From NCBI GenBank assembly GCA_008330645.1, contig VLTN01000019.1, positions 485,958 to 549,957 of the forward strand: 64,000 nt of DNA, given 5' to 3'. Source of the stretch: Cafeteria roenbergensis. Lineage: Eukaryota > Sar > Bigyra > Bicosoecida > Cafeteriaceae. The position numbers and the translations under genes were made by a program. Shown one piece after another: positions 20,701-28,775 of this stretch; position 1 is the stretch's first letter; every line of letters starts with the position of its first letter. The notes under the pieces are model-generated. The model worked only from the letters and a program-made list of their open reading frames with translations. It was not told the DNA's origin and made no database searches.

Positions 20701-23096
20701 AGCTGCCTCGCGGCGAGCACGACGGTGTCCTCTGCCAGCTCGGAGCCAGGCGTCCCCACGCCCCACGCACGGAACATAATGCCCGAGAGCGCCATGATAG
20801 CCCGTGTGGGGCGCCGCAGGGACGCGATGAGGCTCAGCGCCGATGCGTCGTCCTTGGTCAGCTCGGCAGCCCTGCGCACGTCGCCCATGGCTGCCGCGAT
20901 CGCCACCACACGGGCTCGCGACGGCAGGAGGCCAAGGGGAGAGGCGCCTGTGCCGCGAATCGGCACAGCCGCGACCGCCGGGTCCACGCCAGACGCCACG
21001 GTGCAGAGCATGGACCCCTCCAGCAGGAACACGGCCGAGACGGCCACGTCCTCCATGCGGACCAGCTCCTCGGAGGACACGCCTCTGGGGTCGTTGCATG
21101 CCTGCAGACCCTCCGACGCGATGTCGATGGCGGCATCCAGAGTCTCGGCGCACAGCTCAAACGCGAAGGGGGCCTCAGTCATGCCCTTCTCGAGCACGCT
21201 CCCAGCGGCACCGCCTTCGCCTTCTGGCCGAGCGGCGGCAGCCAGCACTCTGAGGATCGACTGCGCCGCGTGGAGCGGCGAATCGTACTCTGAGGGCAGG
21301 TCGAAGCCGGCAGAGCTGGCACCGGCCGCGAAGGCGGCCAGCTTGCAAGCGTCTTGCAGCGCGCGCAGCGACGCGTGGGGCAGTGCCGACGCGGGGAGCG
21401 GCTGGGCGCCCTCTGCCGCCGGGCGCGACGGTCCGGACCCGGAAGCGGGAGGCGACGGACGGCGGTCCACGGGGTCCAGCGGCCCTGAAGGGTCGTGGCA
21501 GCGAAGCAGCGCCTGCACCAGCCGCAGGACCAGGCACACCGACCCGCTCATGGTGGCCAGGCGCGCAAGCAGACCGAGAGCCTTCCCGCGCGCCTCGGCT
21601 GAGAGCGGGGTCATGTTGGAGCCGCTGCCCGCAACGTCTGTGGCGGCCACGGCGCCACCCGCCGCCGCCGCCGCCGCCGCCGCGCCAGCTGCCTCACGGG
21701 GGCCGCCGCTGCCCGCCTCGAGCAGCGCCGCCTCGGCCGAAACAAGCTGCGACGTCCCGGCTGCCTGCTCTGCGAGCCAGTCGGCCACGAGCTGCAGGGC
21801 CACACGGGCAGGCGCGCGCTGGTACACGCCAGGCGACGGTGGCAACATGCCCCCCGTGGGGTCCGGCGCAGCATCCATCCCTCGCTGCGCCCGGGCCACG
21901 GCAGCGGCGGAGCCGAGCGCTTGCGAGGGCCGGCGGTGCAGTCCCCTGTCCATGACGTCGAGGTCGACGCCCCAGAGCGAAAGCTTCCAGGGCCGTACTT
22001 CGAACGCCGCAAGCTCCTTGGACTTGCGAGCCGCCCCGCCCGGGCCCTGGGGCGCGAAGATGCACGGCGCGAGGTTGCGGTCGCCAGCCCCCACGTGGAG
22101 CAGCAACACGCTGGCCCAGCCCTCGCTGTCCGCCGTGCGGGAGCTGTGCTCCACCAGCTTGCGCCCCGCCTGGGTGTTCTTGAGACGGACGACAATCTGG
22201 TCCGGGCTCTGGTCCGGGGTCGGGGCGACGCGCGTGACGCCAACCCACTGTGCCGCGCCGAGCCGCTGGCCGCGGCTTTGGAGGAGGAAGGCGCGAACCT
22301 CCAGGCCGACTACGGCGGGCCGGGAGAGGTGGATCGTCACCTGAAGCGGCTCCAGCACGGTCGTGTCCAGCGGCCGCGGGAAGCCGAATCCCACCGCGCT
22401 CGGGTGCTCCCCGCGGATCGTGGCAAAGCTGAAGCGGCCGCAGGCGTCCAGCACAGAGCTCAGGTACCCCGACACAGTCGCGTTGCTCACCTCAGCAGTC
22501 CAGTGCAGCGTGTCGAGCGGCTTGACGACCGCCGGCGCGGGCGACCACTGCCCAAACCACGAGCCTGGGCTCACGGTGTCCTCGCGGGCGCCCCAAACAC
22601 GCTCCACTTGCGCCACGACACCGTCCAAAAACGCAGCGCGGCTCGCAGGGTCCGCCGCGTCGGCCTCGTCGTCCGACTCGGCCTCGTCGTCCGAGCTGTC
22701 GAGGTCGGGCTCCTTGTGGGCACCGCGCGAGGCCACCTGGGCGCCGCCGCAGTCGCCGCTCAGCAGCGACTCGAGCATCGCGAGCACAACAGACTCGTCG
22801 CCTCGCTCATTCACTGGGTGCTTGGTCCGCAAACGCGGAGTGAAGGAAGCTTGGACTGAAGATCCCGAGCTTGCGGTGGGCGCGGAGAGCAGCCGCCGCA
22901 GCTGCCGCTGGAGCGCGCGAGGCGGGCAAAGCAACCGGTCGGCGACCGTTTGAAGCGCGCCCCCCTTTGCGGCGGGGTGCTCGGGCCCCAGAAGCGTGGC
23001 GCCCTGCGTCCTCGCAATTTGCTCGGACGATTCCCATGCTACCAGAGGCAATGCCTCCAGCACGTGAGCCCCGTCCGGGTTCTCCACCGCCTGCAT
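8751..23096 (-). CDS. Giant HECT-domain E3 ubiquitin-protein ligase (HECTD4-like)
   Basis: A single uninterrupted 14.3-kb reading frame gives 4,781 residues from the first in-frame ATG (23096). The frame stays open for another 48 codons upstream (to a TAG at 23241-23243) but has no ATG there, so an upstream exon cannot be excluded. The last ~370 residues are a HECT domain: LFQVGFQNFDARGRTVNEAG, ALGIIMGVAIRTE, FETLIAGENEIEID, FWQAVETFTQAEREMLIQFA, and the thioester Cys in LAHTCFFQIELP, 33 residues from the end, the usual distance. The remaining ~4,400 residues are Ala-rich helical solenoid with acidic low-complexity linkers. A GARVRVKEDSGIDADGFGVI segment near residue 2,770 resembles a small beta-barrel reader module. 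Size and HECT sequence (GVGLFMPNP) recall animal HECTD4, but orthology is not proven. It would transfer ubiquitin from E2 to substrate via the Cys; substrates are unknown. Confidence 0.88.
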   Translation of the reverse strand: MQAVENPDGAHVLEALPLVAWESSEQIARTQGATLLGPEHPAAKGGALQTVADRLLCPPRALQRQLRRLLSAPTASSGSSVQASFTPRLRTKHPVNERGDESVVLAMLESLLSGDCGGAQVASRGAHKEPDLDSSDDEAESDDEADAADPASRAAFLDGVVAQVERVWGAREDTVSPGSWFGQWSPAPAVVKPLDTLHWTAEVSNATVSGYLSSVLDACGRFSFATIRGEHPSAVGFGFPRPLDTTVLEPLQVTIHLSRPAVVGLEVRAFLLQSRGQRLGAAQWVGVTRVAPTPDQSPDQIVVRLKNTQAGRKLVEHSSRTADSEGWASVLLLHVGAGDRNLAPCIFAPQGPGGAARKSKELAAFEVRPWKLSLWGVDLDVMDRGLHRRPSQALGSAAAVARAQRGMDAAPDPTGGMLPPSPGVYQRAPARVALQLVADWLAEQAAGTSQLVSAEAALLEAGSGGPREAAGAAAAAAAAGGAVAATDVAGSGSNMTPLSAEARGKALGLLARLATMSGSVCLVLRLVQALLRCHDPSGPLDPVDRRPSPPASGSGPSRPAAEGAQPLPASALPHASLRALQDACKLAAFAAGASSAGFDLPSEYDSPLHAAQSILRVLAAAARPEGEGGAAGSVLEKGMTEAPFAFELCAETLDAAIDIASEGLQACNDPRGVSSEELVRMEDVAVSAVFLLEGSMLCTVASGVDPAVAAVPIRGTGASPLGLLPSRARVVAIAAAMGDVRRAAELTKDDASALSLIASLRRPTRAIMALSGIMFRAWGVGTPGSELAEDTVVLAARQLVGPVDMAVDVPPVLADAAARALKSNATSLIRIAPSAIAAAAFAFLRAASSSEQTAEVVKSNADAANTVAALVDAVATAADSDGTGVFLDMPSATAAAGAFAVTPERFELRAQLQVAVRSLPAMSGLWNTDEAVLGGSGGAGELFGDESGAGQGGAAAGRPDGDGETFAPSAASAARGVVARIRASVRDLGAVAGSDSAKDKQGYPSKEEILAAMPPPAEASGWDYIEHQDEAEGTGIADARELLTGIVATFCIRVAKRAVTDAVAVGADGLQDAAVSRASLVAAIDAFRIVAPISAGAFAAGLKRVRRLVATGASASADEGVGLMARLRSTGCGGAVSSLVVAMCRLWRVPLVAEGCLPRLLVVLRDASALRDELLQAVPTAGRGKLAAACKWVDKLVRLGAWAASRMAAVLISGPLLGRQERDLLPWLRAAPFAKGMAPLGGTSSALEDEAATPLRAGTSMGSCRRAVGDGVLSPAETLADSLDRAGGPFRDPGDSGAVPPLLRRFQTWNPLSNPLEARSPEGEGAAMVVPPPEFGDFSDEAAVGGAASDPEAGAASGVGGNRAAVAAMAGTAEQDSESAKRARSRAVLAEDPAQRPTGALLARRCLGDATAAEWLADWRSSGLLPSPEDGSLSGMALAAAVGGVRDSAHVGGAAAADGDDTAAALAAAMGASVPGAGHATASSAAAGESIMPPSECLKLSAGPAGDWFRSVLGLTKRDRRTRWRNKATDRLVFAAFLRHGGPWVQADARSVASGLVSKKSSGKSCCCPATFALAKLLDNIQVTMHQLSKDVRPDAVAALKARARLLVQLQPAIASADPTSADQVSEASAALKAAFLASSRLASPPPRGAAWADASRPDDASSPSATPAPPSWQASVRRALAALTDPASRSIAGVLRGEASGRPGSGAAEHLTTIVGMTIEEYLLTGASAPPDTLKALFRVRAVRATQRAGGMAAMDALCRIVLAPSHPTADAQLAAEGLPPRVGVPRTISAGAAMRDAVSLLLPAFSGTFCYSWSGLGARNPDPSSAMEDNDADAAADEVLEEDELPWPATAGGADPIDSALAGAASPTAAASGAGGPVQLAQAPALETPRAGPGGARLQHRRGRTGKSRTPQRSGRPRGSGGAGAASAAGGTSSFHSRGTSDDDTDSASLAATEDGLAEDWWATGVSAAARCASSACLAEVAPGGRMQGETHPLAMLSGAPLHSQMVARGAMAALLHTLADMVSVALVSAPAVSPPAGRAGDAASAAASQGAREPRDTVEVDAITWDLSASGAPAGMAVSPAAQCWQASPESREALARQRRRWLVSPAARTLLRQIASASLAAWCFEGRPEDACLPLATGLWQSLERLASVQARLQDARAMEAHWAASVARMYEGGDTGASKYEVGGSLWPLWRIRGMLLDGSLPKRRAVLLLAQSASSLLGSTAAAKSWLEARGLLRPLSDVADALGPSQLVALFSHLWSGRGFSPSRGTQELTVRRTVALGSASGRRRGAAGAVEAVDDEEEWSSDPNDGDGKVDVVPDGPAKAASGSALSGTATRRAATPRAVAGFAGRLGDIAETTRLAQQAASVLDMLMLRGLCQAVGPGAHEGTAAKRTIGAADTGADGRNDGTDTSKAFPVDVVADGVGVARGADLAALRAPRPFALLQSAAAFRATRGFAPVVVARIAAAATLSWDLEAATSASFSVAGAGGAGSPRCDPMEMEGRAAALLRVAATAAKSPAGACILGNKRMVCLLARWVAPPPRGSAWDLGRDVSGHSPRCRRAALLALGYVCGTMPPQRVDAATSSVLGTSRTPASAVDAFSPCAGASYASPLKLPAGSQFAARLLEKAGAALCADVAPERSSDPSGSNMSGHSGIMTSPCDIGLGRAQQEDSSCLLACLAELSFASSSWRLAVWRAVAASFSRIAPALRAVADSEDVESHALDSSGERVLSGREASRALAAHGVHAVDVHRAAAAFALVSGARETLRPGARVRVKEDSGIDADGFGVIVGMGRSLYGHFVTTEAISGLAQEEEAAEMPELADPAPVAGVDLEAVGLFGPGPGKATVVMFSEAAVGEDPAALMGGSLQAEGGVIDVGRVVLVPSDIIVVPTSALELMDRPLEAPASRLKSAQLKAKEGELRLGGNILAAFDVAEQLSGSMPPSLQKMSSMPAQTALDKDMIGDPDYDELEAEATSPFDDVGITQPNPFAQPGAASAAGATPGNKELEAAASAGEADAGAGAAEHEEEDSDSDADGAASAWTGSMGGWTGFDGTSTSGWDVPAAAPPPREAPATAAPPRREASATTAPPLAARIVRAIAPALRLPKCDLLVNPDGFGDSGALQALAWFAQLQSLAMRAVPSLLEHRNVGPALVACVVAESQGEPDPFTGAILKPLVSVALRPAQVGAESTTAAMHSRRRTLHRWLLELSQPNGGSLFCPSGLNITGLIRSPNPAVSAPGRAIQAASARAAREGGRLAVAIAVASMLGKRVDEVVSRSEMSEARAEAAASAAAMGMAVPAKAEGSTVFQGSGSSGVTTQSRFNTQATAMASVTGVDKRLCAAALELMNGGEAEAFEWLSGGRAAPYQQRAILGALRGLDVPTTGKFVKSDDDLDATSGGRADDKAFIEMTAASAKVLAAQVIADVDAAQDSDRVVPTSSDDEAEATLSAGAASVRSVVRQPSGVRSSTRALSSRGLGAGRAASLARQDALQGISTVSRTVASGWDAARATSAAAPAAAGFWKGGAIGLDGKAGVFAPEMPQLGVVVQGGLSRVRGADLLCVDVGYWESGSGARIIVRSQTRVRSSTARSAGGSSSHIAEGRLETPFTTPAVVAGTPLLTRDAAVVAMTMVDAGICAMESRRALAVVLRAYQAALPEGSASRLPLSTEETLRLFQLINESSSTTSSAKLGSKGGGAAGKSVGAGSAGISAGSTDDDRATLSELAETLTIALRTQLLGSSAETRAGAAAASSGAAAGGAAAAAGGLTGLLAGLGTSLIAGVSSISPAGGAALAAAAGGKASAGSSGGFSRAGLAHGLVAEVARNIGGLEGQAATAEAERDDAAAVVLQSLHAFPANAAWASEASFPEAMALLLHFDKECSIPPEASVKVCMPQGAMALPLRDLKGKAADGGSVFDPVLVHGDTVRIDSMFFPSAESVASEGLDKRYWGWRVRVTPIRRPVSTSSGSGGFTGQSSFEFGAFLWSFVTKACPEIVASGALHSSSVVGALLSHIAQPKRKFKGRAVNMLAQLLATPELLAKGGKGPAKQLLQTGKLLFNSVKGEMLRLGEQAEQPAGLLQTLQLAVLARRAGGICNSDSVHSQTLPPPSASVRAGRHGMATLAVWPPADLDQQLSWLMGMATAMRHRWPLPERLMASVFQAASGKPPFGGSVPTVHRNRVCQAQLAMTSWRVSEDQELARFLIRAAAKRDVQQLDLTSTHITAVMRDTGLMAEFPKLRRQASAKVCGMLGFGVVLRSMLVIQLNTLLAKAIPYVELDAITSDHEDDDTEGEGAEAEEVRADAAVEAAAAAGAEDEVRIRALAALGRSGRDWTLGSHIRALSHLCLPACKKPILDQALRASVAPDSSRHPGKIWIHQGEAMQSKDAGQTDPARSKCVLAQLAGLIHDWADASFKVGLDRGRLFQVGFQNFDARGRTVNEAGIDVGGLFRDTITTAVDNAFDTASLSLFMPAPAPSEAHGGVGLFMPNPAATSRAAMQQYEALGIIMGVAIRTEKPEDFKLSSYSWKRLLGRKPRLVDLSVVDSSFSRTLNRLLEQIKEADGGQDDPIPELIGRVPLSVRRSDGLPVALPQPRAGQVPSALAAAVPGFVAATKRALLEHARNALEARLTEHERAFEAMRRGIARVVPPSALRLLTWREFETLIAGENEIEIDRLRRHTRYINPFSPSHPAIRIFWQAVETFTQAEREMLIQFAWGRSRLPAAGAWNESDRFVLSPIGETAMRQRGGAALPLAHTCFFQIELPVYESVAQCRDKFLTALHGSVGALLLA

Positions 23097-23517
23097 GGGG
23101 GCCGCCTGCTGAGATAAGGGCGCCTGGAAGCTCCTGCTTGAGGCCGCAGTCTCCTGGCACAAGCCTTGGCGCGCTCGGCCGAGCTGTGATGCACCGTTCT
23201 CGGTCTCGTGGCGCTTTGCTTGCCGCTGGGCAAATATTTCCTAGCCATCGACCCTTGAACACAACATTCGAGCGCGCGGCCCTGGCGCCGGCGGGCGAGA
23301 CGCAATCGCTGATTGCAGTCGGGACCCCCATGTGTGATGCTCCGACGCTCAAGTGTGCAGGGGCAGGAAACGGCGGCACGAACGAGCATAGTTTTTGGAA
23401 GAGGTGGGCTGGGGGGGGATCGTGGTGCGGGGAGAGTTGGCGGCGGCCCCGAGTGCGGCGCACGCAAGCCACCGCGGCGAGAACACGCAATACAAACCAC
23501 ACTGGTGGCCCCCCCCG
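23097..23517. promoter_or_regulatory. Spacer upstream of the HECT gene
   Basis: This 421-bp segment separates the ATG of the HECT gene from the stop of the next - strand gene. It must carry the HECT promoter and 5'UTR and the 3' end of its neighbour. Bases 23097-23240 are open in the HECT frame without an ATG. I see no TATA box and no donor of the GTGAG type that would define an upstream HECT exon. Confidence 0.4.
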
Positions 23518-25080
23518 TCAGTCCTCAGAGGAGGACGACGCAGAGGATGACGAGGAGGAGGAGGAAGAGGACGACGAGGACGACGAGGACGACGACTCTG
23601 ATGCCGAGGAGGATGCAACTGACTCGGCGTCCTCGTCCACAGCGCCAACAGCGCCAGGCTCTGGGAGCTGGGGCTGCGCGGCGGACGCTCGGCCGGCAGG
23701 CTCCCCGCCCTCGCGAGATGCAGGCGAGCGAGGCATACGAGACTGCGCACCCGCAAACGCAACGACTGCCCACGCCCACCAAGCCCTCCCATCTGCAGAG
23801 CGTGGCTGGGCCCAGAGCGCCCCCGGCAGGGCCACGGCGCCGGCTCCCTCCAGGGCCCGCGAGACGCGCGCTCTGGCCTCGGCACTGCACCCTGGCACGC
23901 ACACGAGGCAGCCGCAGGCCACCGACGGGGCTGTGCCAGCAGCCGCGCCGCCGAGTTCCTCTGGGTCCGAGGCCACGGCACGCAGCCACGCCACCACCTT
24001 GGCCGCAGCGCCGGACGGGTTGGGCGGCGGCTGCGGGGCTCCGACGACAGACTGCCTCGCCCCTCCCCCGGCCGCGTCGTCGAGCGCAGCCAGTGCCCCT
24101 GTGGGCGGAAGCACCACCACAAAGAGCTTGTCAGCGCTGCCGTCGCCGCCGCTGCCACCGTCGCCGCCTGCAGCCGCCTCCAGCCCGACCGTGGAGGGGG
24201 CTGGGTCGCGCAGCAACGAGAGCATGGTGCCGCTGACAGCAGGCACCGTCGCCGCGGCGGCCTGCAGCGCTGCGTCTAGCGCTTGAGCGCCGCCTTTTGC
24301 TGGGGGCGCGGCGCCGTCTCCTCCTGGCCCAGCAAGCGCAACGCCGCTGCTGACGGCGGCGCCTCGCGGGCACGCCCTGCCGATGGCGGCTGCCACATCG
24401 GCCGGAACCGCCGCGCCGCGGCCCACAAAGGCGGAGCGGGCGGCCATGCAAAAGGCCGCGTCGTCGGCCACCGAGGCGGCAAGCAAGTGCCTGCGGGAAG
24501 CGCCGGCTGCCTCCCGAGCCTGCTGCCTGGCTGCGGCGACGCCCGCGCGAACGGCCTCCTTCGCCTCCGCCTCGCTCTTCGCAGACTGCTCAAGGGACCC
24601 CACAACGCGGGCGACTGCGGACGCAACGCAAGCCGCGCGCAACAAAGGGCGGGGAGCGTCTCGCGGGCGCCTGAGCAGCAGCGCCGAGCGCAAGCGCACA
24701 GCCGCAGGCAGGGCGCGGCAAGGCTCGAAGCCGTGGCCTCACAGTCGCCGGCAAGCACTCTGAGCGGCCCGTCGCCTTTGGGGTCCCCAGACTGGAGCCC
24801 ATCCACGGGGCGCGCAGTGATGCCGGAGCGGCAGGCCGCGGAAATGGCGGCGCTTGTCTTGGGCGCGCTCCTGGGGCCAAATTGCTTCGCGAGCGCTCGC
24901 AAGTCGTTGCAAACCTCGTCCGAGAACGAAACCGAGTCCGCCACGGCCGCCACAGCACCTGCGAGAGACGGTGGCGCGGCGGGAGGCGGGCGAGCAAGTG
25001 GCACTGCAACGCCGCCATTCGTGGGGAGCCGGATCAAGCGGCCAAGGCTCACGCTTGACGACCTCGCCGGCGCCCGACAT
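23518..25080 (-). CDS. Unknown protein with Ser/acidic C-terminal tail, three exons
   Basis: Exons are 25053-25080, 24743-24958 and 23518-24614. Both introns (94 and 128 bp) are GTGAG...CGCAG and in phase 1, giving 446 residues starting MSGAGEVVK. The first exon is only 28 nt. The predicted chain has a helical N-terminal half (DEVCNDLRALAKQF; SLEQSAKSEAEAKEAVRAG), then an alternating hydrophobic part (DKLFVVVLPPTGALAALDD; ACGCLVCVPG; WWAWAVVAFAGA) suggesting an alpha/beta domain. It ends in about 25 serines followed by Glu-Asp, encoded by a purine/pyrimidine-asymmetric tract near 23521-23610. No catalytic motif, signal peptide or membrane helix is convincing. The acidic Ser tail would be a natural casein-kinase-2 target, which is inference. 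The gene is divergent from oligopeptidase B (138 bp between ATGs). Confidence 0.6.
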
Positions 25081-25218
25081 CGCTAGGCCGGTTCCTCGCT
25101 TCCGAGCGGCGGATCCGGGGGATCGCTGGCCCCAGTGGGCGACGGCCCGGTTGCCGTGCGATGGCCCGGCGGCAGCTCTGCTCCGCCTGGAACGGCGGAC
25201 AACGCCAGCTTGGCCGAC
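25081..25218. promoter_or_regulatory. Compact bidirectional promoter region
   Basis: 138 bp lie between the ATG of the 446-residue gene (-) and the first in-frame ATG of oligopeptidase B (+). No TATA-like element is visible. A shared promoter is inferred from gene orientation and spacing. Confidence 0.4.
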
Positions 25219-28200
25219 ATGGCCGCGCTCATGCGAGCACTGGGTCACTGCATGCACCTGGCTCGCAACATGGCTGCCGTTGACCCCTCGGCTCTCGGAA
25301 CGCTTGCCCCTGCGCTCATGAGCGCCTGCGTTGGCGCCGGAGTCGCCTTGAGCACGATGCGCAAGCGCGCCTACACCACGCCACCCGTCGCGACCCGCAA
25401 GTCGCACACGGTGCGGTTCGGGGACGATGGCAAGGACGTCGATGGCCGCCCAGCCAAGGGCACGGATCGCTCCAAGCTCATGTCTCCGCCCCGCGAGCGA
25501 GACGACGACCTGTTCTGGCTTCGGTCCGACGACCGCAACGACGAAAAGGTCCTCGACCTGGTGCGCCATGAGAACGAGTACGCTGCACGCATGACTGCGC
25601 GCACGGCGCCCCTGCGGTGAGTCAGCCCGGTGCAAGGAGGGCGAGGGGTCGCGCTCAAGGTGTGCCACAGGCCGCAGCGAGCGCCGGGCTGCGTCGCTGT
25701 CGCTCGAGCCAGAGCTGGACCGGGGCACCCAAGCCTACAGCCGCGCCATGTGGTCCATTGCTGCGCAGTGACACCCTGTACAAGGAGATGCTGAGCCGCA
25801 TCCAAGAGACGGACTCGTCGGCGCCTTGGCTGAACAACGGCTGGTACTACTACTCGCGTACGACTGCTGGGGCCTCCTACGGCGTGCACTGCCGCAAGCC
25901 GGCTCCTCACGGAGCAGGCAGCGTCGGCGTCCGGTCGCCGGGCAAGCCCGAGTGAGCGCTGGTGGCGTTCTGGCTGCCTGGCGCTGCGCGCTTCGACCGG
26001 TTGACGTCGATGCAGAGGAGGCCGACTGTGCCGCCGCCCTCGGCGTTGCAAGCTCCCCGAGCTCGCATCGTCTCAGCTGCGTCAGCGCTGCGCGGCCGAC
26101 TCGCTGCCAAGGCCGAATAGCTCGCGCGTGTGCATGCGGTGTCGCTCTCCCTCCCGCTCTCTCGCTGTCTTGGCGAGTTGCCCCGCTCGGAGCTCGTCCT
26201 CCCTGCTGGGCGGGCAGGCCAGCCATGCCCCCCCCCCCCACCCGCCTTGCCCCACACCCGGCTCGCTCTCGTGCTTCGCCACGGCGCCGCAGGGACATTC
26301 TGGAGGAGGAGCAGGTGGTGCTGGACGAGAACGCTCTGGCGGCAGGCAGGGCCCACTGCGACGTCGGGGACTGGGAGCCGTCCCCGTCCGGCGCCCTGCT
26401 CGGCTACTCGGTGGACTACGACGGCGACGAGTCCTACACCATCCACGTGCGCCGGCTGGCTGACGGGGCGGAGCTCGAGGACAGGCTGGAGGGCACAATG
26501 GGGGAGATCGTGTGGGGCCGCGACGACTCCACGCTCTTTTACACCACCCACGACGACGAGTGGCGGTCCGACAAGGTCTGGCGCCACGTCCTGGGCCAGC
26601 CCCAGGAGGAGGACGAGCTCCTCCTGAGCGAGACCGACCCGCTCTTCTCCGTGAGCGTCTCGCTCTCCCGCAGCCAGCGCCTGCTCGTGCTGGAGTCCGG
26701 CTCGATCGAGACGTCGGAGGCCTGGATCGTCGACCTCGACGACCCTGCCGCGATGGACGGGGCGGCGCCGGACCTCGCCTCCCTCATGAAGTGCGTGGAG
26801 CCCCGCTCGCGGGGCCTCCGGTACTCTGTGACCCACCGAGGGGACGGCCTCCTCATCGTCCACAACGACGGCGGCGACAAGAAGAACGGCGAGCTCGTCT
26901 TTGCGACGCTCTCCTCCCCTGGGCGGAGCCACTGGCGCGCCCTCGTTCCGTACGACGACGCTGTGGAGATCAAGTACGCCTCCGCGTTCCGCTCCTACGT
27001 CCTGCTCAAGGGCAGGCAGGCCGGGTCCCCGCAGCTGTGGGTCCTGGCGGGGCCGGCCGTGGACGAGTGCGCGGCTGCGGCAGCGAGCGCGGCTGCGGCC
27101 GCGAGCGCGGCGCCGGCGTCGACGCCGTCCCCCGAGCTGCTCCGCGTCCCGACCAAGGACGCCGTTTACTCGCTCGGCCCCGGCGGCAACAGGGACTTCG
27201 GCACCACGCTCCTCCGCATGCGCTACTCCAGCCCGCTCACGCCCTCGCAGGTGCTGGAGCTCAGCGTGCCCGAGGCCCTGGCCAGCAGCGGCTGCGGCGT
27301 CGCTCGGGAGGGCGGCCGCGTGGTCAAGGAGCTGTCCCCGGCCCAGGCGTCCTCCCTCGTGGCCCTCGTCAAGCAGGCCAGCGCCCCCAACGTGGACACC
27401 TCCGCCTACTCCAGCCGAAGGGTCTACTGCCCCGTGCCCCGCGCCGAGGGCTGCGACCCCGACGACACCGTGCTGGTGCCGGTGTCGCTGGTGTGGAGGC
27501 CCGACCGCCACGCCGGCGCCGGCCCCACCGCCGACGCGCTTCCCGCCGGCGTGGTCCCCTCGACCGCGGCCGCCGCCAGCGAGGCGTCTGGCGCCACGCT
27601 CAAGGCCCCCCTGCTGCTTTACGGCTACGGCTCGTACGGCATCTCCATCGACCCCTCCTTCTCTTCCTGGGTGTTCTCCTTCCTGGACCGCGGGGGCGTC
27701 TACGCCGTGGCGCACGTGCGCGGAGGCGGCGAGATGGGCCGCGGCTGGTACGAGGACATGGGCAAGTTCCTGACCAAGAAGAACACGTTCAGCGACTTTG
27801 CAGCCTGCGCGGAGTTCCTCACCGCCGCGGGGTGGGCGGACAAGAGCCGAATCGCGATCCTGGGCCGCAGCGCCGGCGGCCTCCTCGTGGGCCGCTCCCT
27901 CACAATGCGGCCGGACCTGTGGGCCTGCGCCGTGGCCGACGTCCCCTTCGTGGACCTTATGAGCACCATGCAGGACGAGACCATCCCGCTCACCACCGGC
28001 GAGTGGGAGGAGTGGGGCAACCCCAACGAGGCGGAGTTCCACGACTACATGCTCCAGTACAGCCCGATGGACACCATCCCGGCAAAGGTGCGCCTGCCAA
28101 ACGTGCTGCTCACCGCAGGCCTGCGCGACCCGCGCGTGCAGTTTTGGGAGCCGCTCAAGTTCGCCCAGCGCCTCCGCGCCGCCTCGGAGGAGGGCAGTGG

Positions 28201-28321
28201 CAATGTCCTCATGAAGACGGACATGAGCTCCGGCCACTTCTCGGCATCCGACCGCTACCGCTACATCCGCGAGCTTGCGTTCGAGGTGGCATTCGTGCTG
28301 GACAGCCTTGGCATGGCCTGA
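25219..28321 (+). CDS. Oligopeptidase B-type serine peptidase (family S9A)
   Basis: Exons are 25219-25616, 25769-25951 and 26293-28321, giving 869 residues. Both junctions restore codons inside family-typical text (APLR/DTLYKEM and GKPE/DILEEEQVVLDENALA). The beta-propeller lid follows the usual order: WYYYSR, a DENALA block, SPSGALLGYSVDYDGDESYT, then propeller blades. The alpha/beta-hydrolase domain has LLLYGYGSYGISIDPSFSS and the nucleophile S720 in GRSAGG, with D806 in GLRDPRV and H842 in SSGHFS. The 86- and 36-residue spacings match bacterial oligopeptidase B (85 and 35). The enzyme cleaves short peptides after Lys or Arg. The ~90-residue N-terminal extension before PPVATRKSHTV and two Ala/Pro insertions make it longer than the usual 690-750. 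The extension could be a targeting region; this is not certain. Another in-frame ATG at 25231 is possible. Confidence 0.9.
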
Positions 28322-28775
28322 GGCACGCTCGGCCGACGGCGGGCTGTGCAGGACTCTGAGCAGTCAGCGCGCCCAAACCCCCTCGCTGTGTGATGCGCGG
28401 CGCTCTGGCCCGCAGCCGGCAATGCCTCAAGCGCGACCGTCGCACGAATCGCGCGCAGCAACCCGGCACCTGCTTCTCACACGATCCAGCCCTCTCGGGC
28501 AGGCCGCCCACACTTGCGCGCAAGCGCATCGCGCTCGCACCGCTCGCAGGGCCGGCCCCGAGTCCACCGGGCTGCGCGACTTTCCGCCGTTGGCGGCCGC
28601 GCTGCTGGCGGTCCGAGGCAGAGCTCGAGCGGACCTTCACGAAGCACCAGCAGCAGAACCCCGCAGCATCGGCACGGGGCCAAGGCTTCGCGCCGCGTTG
28701 CTTCCTCTCGGGCGCGTGTGCCGTGCGCCGGGGGGCGGGGGGGAGGCGGAAAGAGGGACATAGCTCCGCCCGGCT
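28322..28775. other. Intergenic spacer
   Basis: 454 bp separate the oligopeptidase B stop from the 16-nt first exon of the next gene. No ORF here shows coding character on either strand; the apparent long frames are G+C-driven. It presumably holds the 3' end of one gene and the promoter of the next. A G-rich run (28729-28746) lies 30 bp before the ATG. Confidence 0.4.

Noticed and set aside
23097-23162. HECT protein starting at 23162
   Set aside because: That codon is TTG. The first in-frame ATG is at 23096, so the longer form is used only as a hint of a possible upstream exon.
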